From contig NC_083385.1 of the NCBI RefSeq assembly GCF_031755915.1, positions 759,001-823,000 on the forward strand: DNA of 64,000 bases. The letters run 5' to 3'. This stretch comes from Ziziphus jujuba (taxonomy: Eukaryota > Streptophyta > Magnoliopsida > Rosales > Rhamnaceae). Below are positions 13,565 to 25,109 of this stretch, in pieces; position 1 is the stretch's first letter; each line of letters starts with the position of its first letter. The notes below the pieces were generated by a model. The model made no database searches and was not told the origin of the DNA. It saw nothing but the letters and a program-made list of their open reading frames with translations. The position numbers were made by a program, and so were the translations under genes.

Positions 13565-14448
13565 TAACATTTTTTCTTTCCAATTCTTGCTTTGATGGGA
13601 GCTTTGCCTCAGCTTCAGAATTGTTATTCTATGTTGACTCATTGTCAACATTAATTTGTACATTCTATTTTTACAAGCTGTGTAATAGCACCGTACGTAG
13701 ATTGCATTCATTCTTGCTTCTACATACACCATTACAAGTTTTAGTTTTATAGATTAAGGTAGCAAAACCAACTGGCTAGATTACCTCAATAAGGTCTGCA
13801 TAAAGAAGGATGTCATATCTCTGTCTATGAAGAGAGGACTGGCAGGATGTACATAGAGGTGTAAAACCAATAAAGAATTTTGTCCACGCCATTATGCTAT
13901 GGATGCATAATAAATTCTGTTCTAACATATGAGAAAACAATGTTGATTTCCAAATATTTTTTCATAGTTTGTTCAATGAAGGATCTGGCAAATTGGCATT
14001 ATTTCATCCGATCAAGATATATTCTCTTATTTCTTTTCTCCTCATTTTCATATAAACATTATATGCAGCGAACTGGAAGATGTATCAGTGCTTTTAAGAG
14101 CTTGCACCTCAATTAACATCCATCTCAAATTACCACATCGATGACTTCAAATACAGAGCATAGAAGCAAATGAAATGGTATATAATACCATATCGTGCTA
14201 TTATATTATTAAAGAAGAAACTCACCGTTGCTTCTTTGCATCTTGTGTATAATACACAATTAGGAAATTTTTATATTAAATAGGTAATGATTAAGTACAA
14301 GAATGATTTACAACTCAAGAAATTCATAACTTACAAAAGTTAAGCTCCAACAAAAACTTTCCTGTTGCAGAATTAAACATTCCATGGAACTTCAATTGAC
14401 TATTGATACACACCCTCGATGGCAGCTCTATTCACAGTGTCAATGCCT
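13565..14448. other. Intergenic region between convergent carrier and PPR genes
   Basis: This AT-rich stretch should hold the 3' untranslated regions of both genes. No ORF here resembles a known protein and no repeat with ends was seen. Confidence 0.45.
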
Positions 14449-15975
14449 TTACCAGTAATCACCGCAGGAACATTTGCCATCCTTGAAATGATGGAATCTC
14501 TTGTTATCCCTAACAATCAGCTCCCTCCCGACAATTTTGGACATAATTTTGATTGCGTTATGGCAGTCACCGCAGATTCGAAGATTCTTCATAATCCTAA
14601 GAGTTGTCCTTGGTGGAGTACTGATCAGACCATAAGCAATTGCCAAACGCTCACTATGATATTGCAAGGCCTGCTCTTTTGCCTCTTGATCAATGTCGTG
14701 AAGAACATATCTCGTATCAGGCACATAACCAGCCTCCCTCATCTGCCCATTCAAGCCTTTCAGTTTCTCATATGTCTCTCCCTTGTAAGGGTCCGTACAC
14801 CTATATGGGCACACCATATTCTTCTCCTCTAGCATGTTAGTTGCAGAATGCTTCTTCCTCGAGGGCAAAGGGATTTTGTCAGCAACAACCTTAGAAGGAT
14901 CAAGATAAACCAACAACTCCTCCACACGATCTTCGAGTTCCATATCTCCATGAATTCGTGCGAAGTTCCGGAGAGCTTCCAAAACTTCCACCGTGGGCTC
15001 AAATGGCATTTTCTCAATGAACTCCTCTGCTTCATTCAAATGACCAGACTTTCCCAGGACATCAACAACCCCTAAATAATGCTCAATCCCAGGCACAATT
15101 CCATACTCATCCTTCATGGCTGCAAAGTGTATCAACCCTTCTTCCACAGCTTCTGCACTAGCACATGCTGATAGGACCACCAAAAAAGTATCCTCATCAG
15201 GTTGCAATCCTACCTTTTTCATCTGTTCAAACAACAGAAGGCCATCATCTCCACGTCCATTCACTGCATAACCGTTGATCATCAAATGCCACGTACGTAT
15301 ATTCCGTTCACGCATTCTATCAAACAGCTTGCGTGCATCTTTCATACTCCCGCAATTACCATACATTTGAATCAAACTATTTTTCAATTCTAAATCCCCA
15401 GCAAATGGCGATCGTTTCAAGAACTCGTGGACCCTTTTCCCCAATTCTAGCGAATCAGAATCCCCGCAGGAATTGAGCAGCGCACAAAAAACGCGGTAAT
15501 CAGCAGAGATTCCTTGAGCCATATAGTCGACCGCCTCCTGGACCTTACCGTCCAGGCACAAATCCATCAAATCAATATTTGGTGGATCACTGCGCAATGG
15601 TTCGTTCTGATTGCTCAACTGGTAATCATTCAATCTGGGTTCATTGGGCCGCTGGTACTGATTCTTCTTGTCCCTGTGTAAAGGTTGGGTCTTGTGCCGA
15701 GAACCGGAGCTTTCGCGGCGAGAAGCACCACCATGACGGCGATGGAGTCTTGGGTTGTTGGCATTGGGAACAGCATAGGTGCATAGTGTTTTGGATGGGG
15801 CGTGAAGAGAAGAAGAGGAAGGCGGGGTTATGAGGGCGAGAGAATAAGTGGGATTGAGAGAGAGCTGAGGATTAGAGTTGAAGCGGGAGGAGATTATGGA
15901 GTTTGAAGTTGGGTGAAGAGATGGCAAAGAAGCCATTGGGGAGCTGGTGGGACTGCTAAACACACACTCACCCAC
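14449..15975 (-). CDS. PPR protein of the DYW subgroup (organellar C-to-U RNA-editing factor, DYW2-like)
   Basis: A single-exon gene of 508 aa. A second in-frame Met 14 codons downstream (MASLPSLHP) could be the true start and would begin a Ser-rich organellar transit peptide. A low-complexity basic region follows to about residue 120. About four PPR motifs come next (for example [57 protein letters not shown]), then an E-like region and the DYW deaminase domain. The deaminase has the HSE zinc/catalytic motif in [11 protein letters not shown], the CGDCH zinc pair and the terminal CSCGDYW. The few PPRs and the overall layout resemble Arabidopsis DYW2 (At2g15690) and the MEF8 pair, which act as shared cofactors in organelle editing. 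I infer orthology to this small group but cannot choose among its members. Confidence 0.9.
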   Translation of the reverse strand: MGECVFSSPTSSPMASLPSLHPTSNSIISSRFNSNPQLSLNPTYSLALITPPSSSSLHAPSKTLCTYAVPNANNPRLHRRHGGASRRESSGSRHKTQPLHRDKKNQYQRPNEPRLNDYQLSNQNEPLRSDPPNIDLMDLCLDGKVQEAVDYMAQGISADYRVFCALLNSCGDSDSLELGKRVHEFLKRSPFAGDLELKNSLIQMYGNCGSMKDARKLFDRMRERNIRTWHLMINGYAVNGRGDDGLLLFEQMKKVGLQPDEDTFLVVLSACASAEAVEEGLIHFAAMKDEYGIVPGIEHYLGVVDVLGKSGHLNEAEEFIEKMPFEPTVEVLEALRNFARIHGDMELEDRVEELLVYLDPSKVVADKIPLPSRKKHSATNMLEEKNMVCPYRCTDPYKGETYEKLKGLNGQMREAGYVPDTRYVLHDIDQEAKEQALQYHSERLAIAYGLISTPPRTTLRIMKNLRICGDCHNAIKIMSKIVGRELIVRDNKRFHHFKDGKCSCGDYW

Positions 15976-16242
15976 TCACATTCACAGTATCACACACTAC
16001 TCCTCTGGCTGCTGTGTAGATGTTGTGTTGCTGCTATTTCCCTGTGTAAAAGGGCAAAGGTGATTAATGAATACATTGCTCCAAAGTCCAGATCCCAATT
16101 CGGAGCCAACGACGTCGTTTGAATTCCGATGTTAAAATTGTATTTTGCGCCCTTGCTAATAAATTACTTTGCATCTTTCAAAACGAGCACCATGAGCCTC
16201 GTCGACACCATGTTTGGATTGGAAGGAAGAAAAGTAGTAGTA

Positions 16243-16273
<31 letters not shown>

Positions 16274-16300
16274 AATTATTATTATTTAGATGCTAGATTT
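15976..16300. other. PPR gene promoter region with ACGT palindrome and (TAA)n/(TTA)n tract
   Basis: Upstream of the PPR gene the 12-bp perfect palindrome AACGACGTCGTT (16108-16119) has the ACGT core bound by plant bZIP factors. Further out, 16231-16283 is a (TAA)n run followed by (TTA)n, which can fold into a hairpin. Beyond this begins the decayed viral and transposon DNA. Confidence 0.5.
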
Positions 16301-16517
16301 TGATAATGAGGCAACTCTAGAGTATACTAACAGAATAAAAATATAGGTTTTTTTTAGCAAATAAATAAGAATATAGATTTTAAAGAAGGAAGAAGAAATA
16401 TAGAAATTCATATTTTGTATAGAAAACTAAAAATATTATTGATTTTCTAATGATCTAAAATAAAGGAAAACTTCTCTTTATAAAAACTAAAGAAGAGAAA
16501 AACGACAAACCAAACTA

Positions 16518-16663
16518 AAGCAGATGAATTTGCTTTTAAAACTTATACATGCAGCACTAAGCAGAAGAGTCTGTTTTTACAACTTATACACACAATGCTA
16601 AGTAGAAGAATCTACTTTAACAACCCATACACAAAGTGCTAAGAAGAGGAATTTGCTTTATGC
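16518..16663. repeat. 41-bp tandem repeat, about 3.5 copies, in the viral remnant
   Basis: Units start at 16518, 16559, 16600 and 16641, each opening with AAG(C/T/A)AGA and containing a CTTATACA-like block. Three full 41-bp units and one partial unit are seen, diverged by a few bases each. TATATAAAC follows at about 16668. Such repeats with a downstream TATA would suit a viral or LTR promoter, but the orientation is opposite to the viral coding strand, so the role is unclear. Confidence 0.8.
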
Positions 16664-17383
16664 ATAGATATATAAACATTTGTACAAAAGGATAGGAACT
16701 ATCTTATCCTAAGTTATTTTGTGATGGAGACGAGTTGTAATTGGTGTAATCTTTAGAGTCGATGGAGGATTCATATAGATTGGTCTACCAAGGGATGGTA
16801 GGTAACTTTTGCATCTGAGGGAGTAGGTCTTCTCTATATCTATGAGGATGAGTCACTTAGATCTGTTCATGTTCATATAGGTCTTGAGAATCTTAGATAG
16901 CATATAAAAAATCTTGTTCCATGGATATCTCTATTGGTATAAGATCTGGTTATGGAATTGTCAGAAGACTTTGAATCCTTGGAATAGCTCTTTCATCTAT
17001 GTCATCAGCTTGTGTGGTGATTATATCATCATAAGAAGGAGGATCATAGTTGTTAAGTTCGCAAGCAAACTTAACTAATGCTGCTTTGATTGTAAATGAA
17101 GGTGTTTCAAAAGTTATGATCGATTCAAAGGTGATATTTTGAGACCAAAATAGGTTGGGCAATGTGGTTATATAAATATGGTATGTTTATCATGAAAATA
17201 AACGTGACTTTTTTAGCATCTTTTGTAGACATTTTTCAAATATTATTTTCTTTTAATATCTTTTTGACCTGTTTTATTCATCAAGAAAAAAGTTGGAATC
17301 ATTCTAGAAAGTTTTAAACTAGGAAGTTAGCCTTAGAGTCATCTTATAGATGTTTAAAGAGATTAATAAGGTTGAAGAACATA

Positions 17384-17945
17384 TGTGAAGTCCCACATCG
17401 ATTGAAAAAAAAAAATGAAGCAAGTCTTATAAGCTGGTGTGAATACCTTTCCCGTACGACGCATTTTGACAAAACCTTGAAGGCTGAGTTATAAGAAGAT
17501 TCTCATGCCCAAAAAGGACAATATCCGAGGCGGGTGGTCTGAGCTGTTACAGATGGTATCAGAGCCAATACCCGGATCGGTGTGCCAGCGAGGACCCTGG
17601 GCCCCAAGGGGGGAGGATTGTGAAGTCCCACATCCCTTGGAAAGGGGAACGAAGCACGCCTTATAAGGTGGTGTGGATACCTTTCCCGTACGACGCATTT
17701 TGACAAAACCTTGAGGGTTGGATTGTAAGAAGATTTTCCAGGCCCAAAGAGGACAATATGCCCCAAGAGGGGAGGATTGTGAAATCCCACATCGGTTGGA
17801 AAGGGAAATGAAGCACGCCTTATAAGGTGATGTGGATACCTTTCCCGTACGACGCATTTTAACAAAACCTTAAGGGCTGGGTTGTAAGAGGATTCTCCAA
17901 GTCCAAAGAGGACAATATCGGATGCAGGTGGTCTAGGTTGTTACA
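17384..17945 (+). mobile_element. TRIM retrotransposon with three LTRs (LTR-internal-LTR-internal-LTR)
   Basis: LTR1 is 17384-17551 (168 bp) and LTR3 is 17778-17945 (168 bp). Both begin TGTGAA(G/A)TCCCACATCG and end GTTACA. LTR2 is 17619-17760, truncated at its 3' end. After LTR1 comes TGGTATCAGAGCCA (17554-17567), the primer-binding site for initiator tRNA-Met. A polypurine tract AAGGGGGGAGGA lies just before LTR2, and a similar tract before LTR3. The internal domain between LTR1 and LTR2 is only 67 bp, with no coding capacity, which defines a TRIM. Flanks ACATA and ACAAA are a possible 5-bp target duplication with one mismatch. The LTR 3' part resembles that of Cassandra TRIMs, but no 5S-like segment is present. 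Confidence 0.85.
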
Positions 17946-19055
17946 ACAAAGGTATGATATGTAGAACAGTGGCACACCATAAAAACCATACATCATCAAA
18001 ATGACCTTTGGATTAAGATTGTAGGGTAGGAGAAAAGGTAAAACTTGGTCAAAGACCAAGTTTATAGTGTTGGATCTTTGTAGGATTCCTTGCAAGGAAA
18101 GAAAATATATGGTTTCTAGTAAAATGCTTGATATGCTTAGAGCTGAAGGGTTGGTGAGACATGGAGGAAAAAGCTTTTGGGTTAAAGCTTTTGGAGGAGA
18201 AGTAGATGACTATGCCATGAGGATCAAAGGAAATGTAGCTAAGTTGAATACAATATTAATTGATTTAGGATTTTTAAATATCATATCCATAAAGATGTTA
18301 TGATGCCTTTTTATATGTGATATGTCAAAATCATATTTTGCAATTGAAGATTGGGCAGGTTTTTATTTTTGAATTCCAAAATCTTTGGGAATGATGAGTT
18401 GTCTATCTGTATAAAAAATATATATCAATTAAATGGAATTCAAACTTTTGGATTCCATACTCCACCATTAAGATTTTTTTTCTAAACTATGTAGTAATGC
18501 TGCTCATATGGCTAACACTGTCTACTAGAATGACCACAATAATGATAATGTTCTTCAATCTATTCAATCAAAATAACACCTTGATGCAGATCACTGACAT
18601 CTGTCTGTAGAATCATTTTCCTTGTGTTTGGAATATTGAGAAGAAGATGTTGCTATGCTATTTGTTTGAGGTTTCTGACTGCTTGAGTCTGGTCCTTTTC
18701 CATGTTGGATGATTTTTTTTCAAAAGTTTGAACAAGTGGCTAACATGGATGGAAGTTTTTGACAAAGTTTATTATTTCAAGAAACTATTGAATATGCTTT
18801 ATTGAAAAATAGGAGTAAGGAAAGGACAATAATTCTTGAATGGTGTTTGGTCCTGATTTATATCTTCTTTGATTGAAATGTATTCCTAAAAAGTTAATTC
18901 TTGACTGGGCTAATTTATTTTTTCTTTCAGATAACGTGATTCCATACTTTTGGGCCAACTCAAAGAGTTAGGCGAATAATATTTTATGGGCTTTATTAGT
19001 TTCTGAGAAGAGCAATATATCATCTATGTGGATAAGAGCACTATTAAGAACATGC

Positions 19056-19064
19056 TTAAATATC
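19056..19064. repeat. Target-site duplication, left, of the Mutator-like element
   Basis: TTAAATATC directly precedes the left terminal inverted repeat. The identical 9 bases follow the right one at 30252-30260. Nine bases is the characteristic Mutator-superfamily duplication length. Confidence 0.93.
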
Positions 19065-19150
19065 GGGGAATTTGGCCCAATACCCCTATAGGACCGAGCT
19101 TCATGAATTTTGCCCCTTCAATTCATTTTTTTTTATCTACCCCTTAATAT
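19065..19150. repeat. Left terminal inverted repeat of the MULE
   Basis: About 85 bp match the complement of 30165-30251, including the blocks GGACCGAGCTTCATGAATTT and TTCAATTCATTT. The differences are single bases and short T-run length changes. High similarity between the two ends points to a fairly recent insertion. Confidence 0.88.
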
Positions 19151-19360
19151 CCCTTATAACCCTCAAACAAAATACAATTACTTACATATCCTTTTATTTA
19201 TTTTAAAATATAAAAAAAACACTTGGTGAGCGCAAAAACCCATGGCGTGAGAACCAGAGGCCGTATCATCGAGACCATTTTGTGGAGATCGCGGCTTTTC
19301 AGTCAGCCACCGGCGCGGTACTGTGTGATCTAGCGCAGAGAAAGTTGAAGATTGAAGAAG

Positions 19361-21328
19361 ATGGCATGGAGGCAAATGCTCTTCAAGGGGAGCCCAATTT
19401 CTCAACCCCTTTCACCAACTGGGTTCGCTAGATTCTTCTCCAAGCCATCCCCTTATGCAGGTTAGTGATTTTTTTGTCCTGGGTTTAGTAACCCATAAAA
19501 AGATTTTCTTACTTTCTGTTCGGTTCCCAGAGCAAGAAAAGAGAATTGATAAAGAAGAAAATTTTTCTGGGTTCTTGTGAATTTTGTGATTTGAACTTTG
19601 TAAAAAAATTGTCGATAGAAAGAGAGATCCAAGTAGCTGTTTTTGGCTGCTGAGTTAGAATCGAAATGGGTAAAATTGAATTTTATGTGTAAATCCAGGA
19701 TTTACAGAGTGAGAAACTTGGCTGGTATTGAAGTTAATAGATTCACATATAGGAAACATAGAGGAAAAAATGATGAATAAGGTTGATTATGCTTAGTTTC
19801 CCGCATTGTTTGGTTGGTGAGAAAGATGGGGAATAAAGGAAAAGGAAATATTGGTTTATAATTTATTTATCATTATTTGAGAAACTTATCTATGCCAAGC
19901 TGATTACTGAATGCTGAATAACTCTTTAAGTTGGAAAAAGAAACATGGTTTTTGTTTCAACGTTATTATAGCATTGAAAAACCGTGTTCACTCTTGTCTG
20001 GTTGCTAAATGACTGATAAAGATGAAGAAAAGCAGAATTTGATGTTCTCTGTTTTGGTGATTTTACTTTTAGTGACTGGGAATTAATCCTACAAATCATG
20101 TTTTATGTTGGCTCAAGTGAGCAAGATTCATGCTTCCTGATGAGTGATGTACTTGAGCATGAAAGTTTATATGAAATAAAATTTGTTAGAATTAGATTAG
20201 ATTACTGTGAAAGTGTTATAGTCAGTAGGAGATCTAAAGTTGTTGCTTTTGTTGCAGTGAAAGTTGGAATTCCAGAATTTTTAAATGGAATAGGCAAAGG
20301 GGTGGAATCCCATGCGGCTAAGCTTGAAACCGAGGTGGGCGACTTCCAGAAACTGCTTGTCACTTGGACGCTCAGGCTGAAGAAACTTGGCATCCCTTGC
20401 AAACAGGTATTTCCTAAATCTTTATCTACTATATATGCACATACTTGAAGCCCTCTGCCTTTTGGGTATATTATAATTCTTTCAGTATATCCGTCAATAC
20501 ATCTGATAGTATTGCAGATCAGAAAATTTGGTTATAGATTGCTTGCTTAAATCTAAGTGAAAGATTTCATGAAAAGTAGGGTGATTAATTTATGTTTATG
20601 GTTTCTTAAACTCTTCTAACGAAGAAAGTTTAGGGATGCTTAAAGGAAACTCTGACTATCCGGGAATGGTTAATTTATCTTTTAGTTTGGCAATGGTACT
20701 GCAACTTGAAATCACCCTAGTTCTGGAGTTTTGTTCTTTGTTCTGTTCTAATGGTTGCAAATATTTTTGTTTTACTGGGCAAAAGTGAAAATGTTTCAGG
20801 AAGACGGCATGCAGAATTGCTTTGAGAGCTGTCATTTATATCATACTGGTAGAAAGAAAAGATGTTATTTAACGAAAATGTTTACCAAAATTGAAATGCA
20901 GTGCCGGAGTATGTGTTGCTTTATATTTGGTAATGATATAAACTTTCTAAATACTGACTCAAATGAGTTTAGGCTTCTTCCCTAAGTGATGTAATATTTT
21001 CTTGTCTTGTTGTACTGACTTTTGCTTCTGAAATACTGTAGGCCTTGTCTTCTTCTTCATTTCTCTATCTAAGAAGAAAGAGTTAAAAGTAGTGCATATA
21101 TTTTTTGTTCTGCTACTTGTTAAATTTGTTGGTGAAAGGCGTAATGAAAGTTGCGGTTTTCTTTAGGATTAAGTTCTTTGGGACTTAGCTTCATTTGATG
21201 GTTTGAAGAGATTAGATTACTTATATCTGAATATGATTTTTGTTTTTCAGAGGAAGCTGATATTGACACACGCCCACAAGTATAGGCTGGGACTATGGAG
21301 GCCTCGAGCGGTACCAACGAAATCCTAA
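19361..21328 (+). CDS. Intact small gene (108 aa, likely mitochondrial) inside the MULE, probably captured
   Basis: Three exons, 19361-19460, 20258-20406 and 21251-21328, join in frame to 327 nt. The first exon reads MAWRQMLFKGSPISQPLSPT and then a basic, Ser/Phe-rich stretch, which looks like a mitochondrial presequence. The rest is helical and basic (GIGKGVESHAAKLETEVGDF, then RKLILTHAHKYRLGLWRPRA). I do not recognise the family. The gene starts about 300 bp inside the left inverted repeat and points inward, so the repeat could supply promoter sequence. Open frames and conserved splice sites in a mobile element suggest capture of a host gene with little decay since then. Confidence 0.68.
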
Positions 21329-22985
21329 CTAGTTTAGGACTAGCTTGCTTATTGAGAATGTATCAAATGTCACATTATAGGTGGAACTATGCAGGTTTTA
21401 CTTTTGTTTCTTAGTAAAGATGTCATTGCAGAGTGATGTAGGAAACATGCAGAATTTGATGTCATCTGGTGTTCAACATTCACAATGCCTTGATAAGCCC
21501 ATTATCATTGTGAAGTTTCAAATTATTTTGATATCCTTCTGGTTCAAATTAATTTGTTTAATTATCAACTTTATCCCGGATAACCAAATAATAGGATAAA
21601 TGAGTTTTAATTAGTTCAACTTAGTTTAAAAAACAAGTAAGAAGTTGAATTAGTAATGAATATTCATCCAGCAATAATGTTTACATTAGTAGCAGAGGCA
21701 TAGACTATGCAATAGAATTCTCCGTTATTGTATTCTGCTGTTTCTGCTACATGAAGAAATAGCTCTTTAAAAACTCGTTACAACCTCAAACTTGGTACTC
21801 TGTTCTGTAAGCCAAATTCAGCTCTCTCTGTTTGTGTCTCGAAACATAATACTCATCTAAATGGTAGTCCAACTCGAGACCTTATGTCTAAGATAAATGG
21901 AAGAATTCAGAGCTCCTTATCATGCTCAAAGCCAAACAAGTTGCTTTCATCTATAAAATAAAAGCGAAAATCATATAGTAAACTAAGAAGCAACATAGGC
22001 ATAGTATCTTCAAACTTAATCGGCCTCAAAACTCCAACTGAATGGAGTTGGCTGAATACACAATTGGTTTTAAAGACTGCCATAATGCCAGTGACAACTG
22101 ATGTACATGCTTGGAGTCTTAGGCACTTCAACATTCTCATCATATCTTCTGATGTATACAAATTCTACAATGGACCCAATAGAGGTACCTATAAGATAAA
22201 ACATAAGGTAACTTCTGGTTAGAACTCACAAAATCCATGTTAGCAATAGCTGCAGACAGTTTATATGAGAACTCGACCGGTATAGAGAAAACATACGTGG
22301 GTAGAGAGGAGCAAGGTCCAGATGGGTTGTTATGGGTACAAAACTTGCTTCATGCCATCGAAAACCACTACATTGCTCCCTGGTTTGTAGTTCGTTTACA
22401 CTGCAATCACATCTGGAGCAAGTTCCCGAATTCATAAAAAGCCTATTACAATGTATCGTGTAGTCACAAAGATTATAACATGAAAACTATTCTCAAGCTT
22501 GCGAACAAAAAACATAGGAGAAAGTACTTGAAACAGGTCATACTCATGAACAGATACACAAAAGGATGACAGAACATTTGGTTGCTAATTCATGCCTGCC
22601 AGTGCTACATGTGGTGACAATATGTATGAGATTGGTTCCCCATACAGCCTGATCGAAAGATGAATTCATATTGCCCACTGGAGTAATTATAAAAGAATAC
22701 AACAAAAATAAAGGAAAAAGATCGATGGGCAAATCGTACATGAATCCATATGGTTTTACAATTTTGAAGATGAACACAAGAAACTGCATCACATCATACA
22801 CGAGAACCCAAGATACCTGAAAGTTAGAAAACAAATATACCAATACAGTTATCTTCACCTTGTAAAGTTACCCTAAAGCAAGAGACATAACCCCAATAAG
22901 CAGAGGTATCTTTACCTTGTAAAATTATCACAAAGCAGAAGATAATGGTAACAGCCATCGCAATCAGGTTGATATTGGGTGATGA
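21329..22985. other. MULE interior without a supported gene
   Basis: Several short minus-strand reading frames occur between 21907 and 22858, but none spans exons with a recognisable domain. They may be remnants of another captured gene. I see no repeat structure. Confidence 0.4.
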
Positions 22986-22989
22986 TACA

Positions 22990-24977
22990 CGTCACCTCCA
23001 ATTGTAGCACCAATAGTTGGCGCTAAAGATGTTAGAGCTAAAGATGCGTCCAAAGCTGGGGAGCATTCTAGTGGCCCTCCAGATTCTAATTTCAGGGTAT
23101 GCAATTGTTACTTGCACGCAAATTTGTATTTCATATGTTGTACTAATATATGTTGACTTATGTTTTGGATATTGATATTGATTAGCTTGCTTGCTTGGAG
23201 GCAAAAGTTGATGAATTAAATAAAGAGATGGCAGCGTTAAGGAAGATGCTTAGTTCTGTTATTGACCAACAAAAGCATCAGGTATCATTTAGACAACTTA
23301 GTATACTTTACTTTAGTGCTTCAGCATTATTAAATTACATATTGTAATTCAGCAATTATTTGTTGTTAGAGTTTGGGAACTACAAAAATAATCATTGTGT
23401 TTTGCAGGCCGAGCATCATATGCATAGCCATTCACCGTCATCTTCGGTTAGACCATCATCCCCTGTGGCACCGTCTGTTGGAGAGCAAGCTGAAGAATTT
23501 GATGCACCCATAGACGGTTCCAATGGTAGGAAGGAGGATGATGATTGTACTACACCGGTTGAGCCTATCGTACCTGGAGGACCCTATGTGGAGGATTCCT
23601 GGGCTTTGGTGCCATATCGGCCTTTACATTTCGGGTGGGATATTGGTGCTTCAGCTGACAGTCCACATCCTGACCAATCAGCTGAGATTGAGGTGGAAGA
23701 TCGGAAGCATAACGTTGGTGATACAAGCCGATTCGGTCGAGTTTACCACCAGTCACATCACGTCATCTCTCCTTACACCGACCCGTGTAAAAAGAAGGTC
23801 AAATTTAATCTTACTCAACCTATTGATGCATCAAAGGAGAGGGCGTTCGATGAGTGGTATAGGGTGGCACCGAAGGAAGCAACCATGTGTACATCTTATA
23901 TGACGGTGGGAAAGGAATTTTTTGCTGAGCTACTGACCGATGAAGGATGGTTGAATTCCGATGTAAGTTATATGTTTTATGTTCATGCAAAATCATTGTG
24001 GTCCTATGTTTGGAATGATGTTTTATTTATCACCTCGCACTTGTTACTTATTTCCTTTAATGTGGTTTTGCAGCATATTGACACTATTTTGTATTTCATA
24101 CGAAAAAGACGGTTTGATAATGAGAAAATGTTCACCAACACCTGTGCCATATTAGACGTGTTATTTTGGGTAAGATGATGGGATGCTACTGCGTTGCTTA
24201 ATGTTATATTGATGATATTTTATATTGTATATATTTCATTATTTGGCAGTCATCCATCAAAGGGCGTTATCCCATATGGAGCGCATCTCGTAGCACATAT
24301 TCATGTGATGCGACCCTTTGTAACTATGTGCGTGGGAGGTCACCCAAACCTAGCGTGTCGTGGCGAATATGTGATTATGTAAGTCCATACATATATTGAA
24401 AAAAATTCTCACTAAGTTTCCCATTTTGTTGATAATGAGGTTATGTTCTAATTTGCAGGTGTACATCCCTGTCAACAATGGAGGCGCGCATTGGTTGGCA
24501 GCATGTGTGGACTTGAAGGCCCGGCATATTGATTTATACGATCCAAATATGGGAAATAAATATGTCCAGAATAGAGAGTTGAAGAATGCGGAATGCCTTA
24601 CGTATATGCTGCCTGACCTATTGAGGGATGGGGGATATTACGGGAAGAATCCGGACGTGTCTCCCACTTTAGATCCATTCACGATGACCATGATCAAAGA
24701 TGCACCCCGCCAAGATAATGGGTATGAATGTGTTGTCATTTCAAACAACTTGTATTGCTGCTGTTTTTTATTGTGGTTACGTGTGAAAATACACGTAGTT
24801 GGTTTTCATTAATGCTAATCATTAATGCTATTCTGCAGGGGTGATTGTGGCGTCTATGCTCTGAAATTTATTGAGTACATGAGTAGTGAGGAGAGCCCTT
24901 CATTTGGTCCGCAAGACATTATGTTTTTTAGAAAAAAATATGCTGTTGATTTGTACTTTAATAAACTTTCAATGTAG
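22990..24977 (+). CDS. ULP1-type (C48) cysteine protease gene carried by the MULE, 5' end uncertain
   Basis: Exons 23186-23281, 23408-23962, 24074-24169, 24250-24378, 24459-24721 and 24839-24977 join in frame (425 aa). A further exon ends at 23096, but its start is unclear because stops lie just upstream of about 22985. The N-terminal part has a coiled-coil-like segment (LEAKVDELNKEMAALRKML), then a Ser/Pro/acidic linker. The C-terminal half is a ULP1 fold: catalytic His in NGGAHWLAACVD, Asp in HIDLYDPN, the oxyanion Gln in APRQDNG, and the nucleophile Cys in GDCGVYALKFIEY. All four are intact. ULP1 proteases remove SUMO, but transposon-borne forms have no proven substrate. The last intron (24722-24838) falls between the Gln and Cys blocks. 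Confidence 0.8.
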
Positions 24978-25109
24978 ATCGTATGTTTAATGTTATGACG
25001 GTCTATACTAATGTTATACTAATGTTATCTTAATATGCTGAACCTATCTTTACTAATGACAACCGTTGAAAAAAAAAGATAAAAGATAAAAGATAAAAAA
25101 AACCCTCGG

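Larger units (their letters stand above)
16300..19055 (-). pseudogene. Endogenous pararetrovirus-like remnant, left part (reverse transcriptase end and downstream region)
   Basis: On the minus strand from 19055 down, the translation shows the catalytic IDDIL box of a reverse transcriptase at about 19013-19035, followed by the LSEKK and FLGI blocks that come next in Caulimoviridae-type enzymes. Stops and frame breaks occur throughout, so it is inactive. The upstream half of the same domain lies at 30261 and beyond, because an 11.2-kb transposon sits between them. Below about 18000 similarity fades. A TRIM (17384-17945) and a set of 41-bp repeats (16518-16663) also lie here. A Ty3/gypsy origin is the alternative, but the FGLK motif in the other half favours a pararetrovirus. 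No virus genus is assigned. Confidence 0.6.

Noticed and set aside
17489..17865. Two long minus-strand ORFs of about 120 aa
   Set aside because: They are readings through the repeated LTRs of the TRIM; the protein repeats simply mirror the LTR copies.
17384..17945. Cassandra TRIM with 5S RNA promoter
   Set aside because: The LTR end resembles Cassandra, but the 5S-like segment is absent.
18067..18303. A 78-aa plus-strand ORF within the viral remnant
   Set aside because: Opposite to the viral strand, no recognised domain, and no exons joined to it.
21907..22858. Minus-strand ORFs in the MULE as a third captured gene
   Set aside because: No exon chain with consistent phase and no known domain could be built.
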